Assembly: GCA_015680685.1 (NCBI GenBank)
Contig: MNCI01023383.1
Span: 205,870 to 237,556 of the forward strand
Direction: 5' to 3'
Source: Gnetum montanum
Lineage: Eukaryota; Streptophyta; Gnetopsida; Gnetales; Gnetaceae
Length of the DNA: 31,687 bases
Each line of letters starts with the position of its first letter. Position 1 is the first letter of the stretch. Under the pieces are notes generated by a model. The model was given only the letters and a program-made list of their open reading frames with translations, made no database searches and was not told the DNA's origin. Positions 30,058 through 31,687 of this stretch are shown piece by piece. Position numbers and translations under genes: made by a program.

Positions 30058-30704
30058 TGTTGTATTTTCTTTTATGTTGCATTTGATGTGGGGATGTGTT
30101 TTATCCCACACGTATTAGGATTGGGGTTTGGTCCTCATGTTTTCTCACAAATAGGAGGCTTGGTGTTTTATTCCACATGTATTAGGATTGGGGTTTGGTC
30201 CTCATGTTTCTTCATAAATAGAACGCTTGGGGTAGCCTTTAGTGTGTGTTTTGAAGTGAAAGCATTGTATCAAGGTTTTACCTTGGAGACGTGAGTCTTG
30301 TTGGTGTTGATATGAGATCTGTTGGGGTGTTGATATGAGATCTGTTGGAATAACAGATTGGGTGTTTGGAAAAGTTACAAAGACGGCTTGTGCCCTGAAG
30401 ATTTGAGAAGAATAGAAGGCAGATTAGCTTTGTTGTGGAAGTAGGGTAAAAAGGGCCTGAACCACATAACTCTCTGTGTTCTTGTGCTATTTTTACTGTT
30501 TTCATTTTGCTTTCATTTTGTTATAACAACAAATGTTTGCTAGAGTTTAGAATGTTTTGAGAGTGATTTATAGTGTTTCTTGACCTGCTACAGCGCAATA
30601 TTTTGCCTCTAATGATTTATTTAGATCTGTAGGGTTTTAATAATTTCTCTAGAGCATTTGTAGTGTGTTTTCAGATCTAATTGTTTTCAGATCTGATTAT
30701 AACA
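30058..30704 (+). repeat. 5' LTR of a Ty1/copia element
   Basis: Bounded on the right by ATAACA just before a perfect Met-tRNA primer site. A TGTTGT start at 30058 would give near-inverted ends; TGTTGC at 30076 is the alternative. Inside are two copies of a 64-bp unit (GTGTTTTATCCCACACG.. near 30098 and GTGTTTTATTCCACATG.. near 30162). Both have GGATTGGGGTTTGGTCCTCATG and end in an AT-rich promoter-like word (CACAAATAGG; CATAAATAGA). A 22-bp tandem pair TTGATATGAGATCTGTTGG lies at about 30306-30350. The second LTR lies outside the window. Confidence 0.65.
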
Positions 30705-30706
30705 AC

Positions 30707-30719
30707 TGGTATCAGAGCT
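30707..30719 (+). other. Copia primer binding site, tRNA-iMet
   Basis: TGGTATCAGAGCT carries the full 12-base TGGTATCAGAGC complement of the initiator tRNA 3' end, two bases after the LTR. It is the best preserved of the three Met-type sites in this window. Confidence 0.85.
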
Positions 30720-30731
30720 AGATTTAAAGAG

Positions 30732-31549
30732 ATGGAGAGGTTGCAAACAATGGAAAGATTGGTAGGAAGGAACTAGAACGTTTGGAGCATTTTGATGAAG
30801 GCTGTTTTAGCACAAAAGGAGTGCCAAGAGAGGCCCTAGAACCCTCTCAACCAGCAGGAATGTCAAATGCTGATTGGAGGAAAATTAAGACTAGGGCATT
30901 ATCTTTCATTCATCCAACCCTAAGCAATGAGATTTTGGCCTGAATCAAACCTGATATGGATCCACATGATCTGTGGCAAATGTTGAAGAATAGGTTTGAC
31001 AAAGTATCAGGTTTGAATACCTTTCACATTTATCAGAAAGTTTTTAGATGCAAGAAGAGATCTGATGTGTCTTTTCAAGATCATTTGGATGAGATGATGG
31101 GAAATCTGAATAAGTTGGAAGAATATAAAATTGTTATTCCAAATTTAGTTAAATCCTATGCTTTGTTAGACTTCTTACCTGATTCCTGGTTTGCAATTGT
31201 GACATCTATTACTACTTCTATGAGTGTTTCATCTATGACATTTGAACAGGTTGTGTCTACCCTTCAGGATTCAGAAGGAAGAGTAGATGAGTTTTTTAGA
31301 TTTGGAAATGTTCATGTAGCAGAGAAAAGAGGTAGAAGTAGGAGACGTTTCCCAAGTAGGGGGAGAAGCACGGACATAGGAGTATCACATGGTAGAACTC
31401 AAACTCAAGAGTGCTGGTACTGCAAGAAGAAAGGTCATTTGAAGAAGGATTGCTTTGCATGGAAAACACAGAAAAATAAAGGAAAGGAGAAGAAGTCAGA
31501 AGAAAGAACATCAGAGGTACATGTAGCTGATGAAAACGTTAATTTTTGA
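30732..31549 (+). pseudogene. Ty1/copia gag with CCHC zinc knuckle
   Basis: The first ATG is at 30732, with MERLQTMERLVGRN, a TAG, then NVWSILMKAVLAQKECQE, followed by a frame change near 30830. The second frame (ALEPSQPAGMSNADWRKIKT) has one TGA at about 30941 and is then open from 30956 to 31549. It contains HDLWQMLKNRFD, a UBN2-type capsid region (LLDFLPDSWFAIVTSIT), and the CCHC knuckle CWYCKKKGHLKKDC (C-x2-C-x4-H-x4-C intact) before a Lys-rich tail. This is a standard copia gag, decayed only slightly. It ends with a stop before the protease, which is in another frame. Confidence 0.8.
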
Positions 31550-31559
31550 TTCAAGAACA

Positions 31560-31687
31560 ATGTACAATGGTGGCAGATGGATGTAGCAGTGACATTTGGT
31601 TGATTGACTTAGGTGCCTCCTTTCATATTTGTCTAGATAAGTCTTGTTTTGCATCTTATCATAAAGTTGAATCTAGTTTTGTATATG
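31560..31687 (+). pseudogene. Ty1/copia protease start, cut by window edge
   Basis: After a frame change the plus strand reads VADGCSSDIWLIDLGASFHI and then CLDKSCFASYHKVESSFVY to the window end. This is the W-x-x-D-S-G-A-S-x-H motif of copia proteases, with the Ser after the catalytic Asp changed to Leu. The Asp is kept. The rest of pol should continue to the right. Confidence 0.75.

Overview
This window looks like nuclear DNA of a seed plant, most likely a gymnosperm. It is AT-rich and filled with old, stop-ridden retrotransposons. It holds only one convincing host gene, whose introns are long and carry mobile DNA. The gymnosperm guess is inference from element density, decay and intron size; no single marker proves it.

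Layout. 1-1265: AT-rich DNA without genes. 1266-8481: a decayed Ty3/gypsy element read on the minus strand (LTR, tRNA-Asp-type primer site, gag, protease, RT, RNase H, integrase). Its second LTR is not visible. 8482-9230: start of a Ty1/copia element on the plus strand, cut short where another LTR-like sequence (9226-10160) begins. 10.2-15.8 kb: a graveyard of tRNA-derived SINE-like copies and two unrelated LINE remnants.

15.8-22.4 kb: the host gene, a plant microspherule-protein-1-like (MCRS1/INO80-associated) gene on the plus strand. Its N-terminal domain is split by a 3,063-bp intron: exon 1 17045-17119, exon 2 20183-22198, probable exon 3 22322-22376. The FHA-coding exons expected at the 3' end are not visible. 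The big intron contains a sharply GC-rich, tandemly duplicated foreign block (about 17963-19613) with assembly gaps and long G or C runs.

22.4-31.7 kb: possibly the next intron of the same gene. It contains a solo-LTR-like sequence, a 0.8-1.2 kb dispersed duplication whose two copies differ by a recombination deletion, an orphan exon-like ORF, an LTR with two promoter-like repeats, endogenous pararetrovirus-like fragments in opposite orientations, and a comparatively intact Ty1/copia 5' end that runs off the window.

No new multi-gene system was found. The points most worth checking are the GC-rich intronic block and its artefact-like homopolymers, the duplication pair with its N junction, the inverted pararetrovirus-like fragments, and the SINE cluster.
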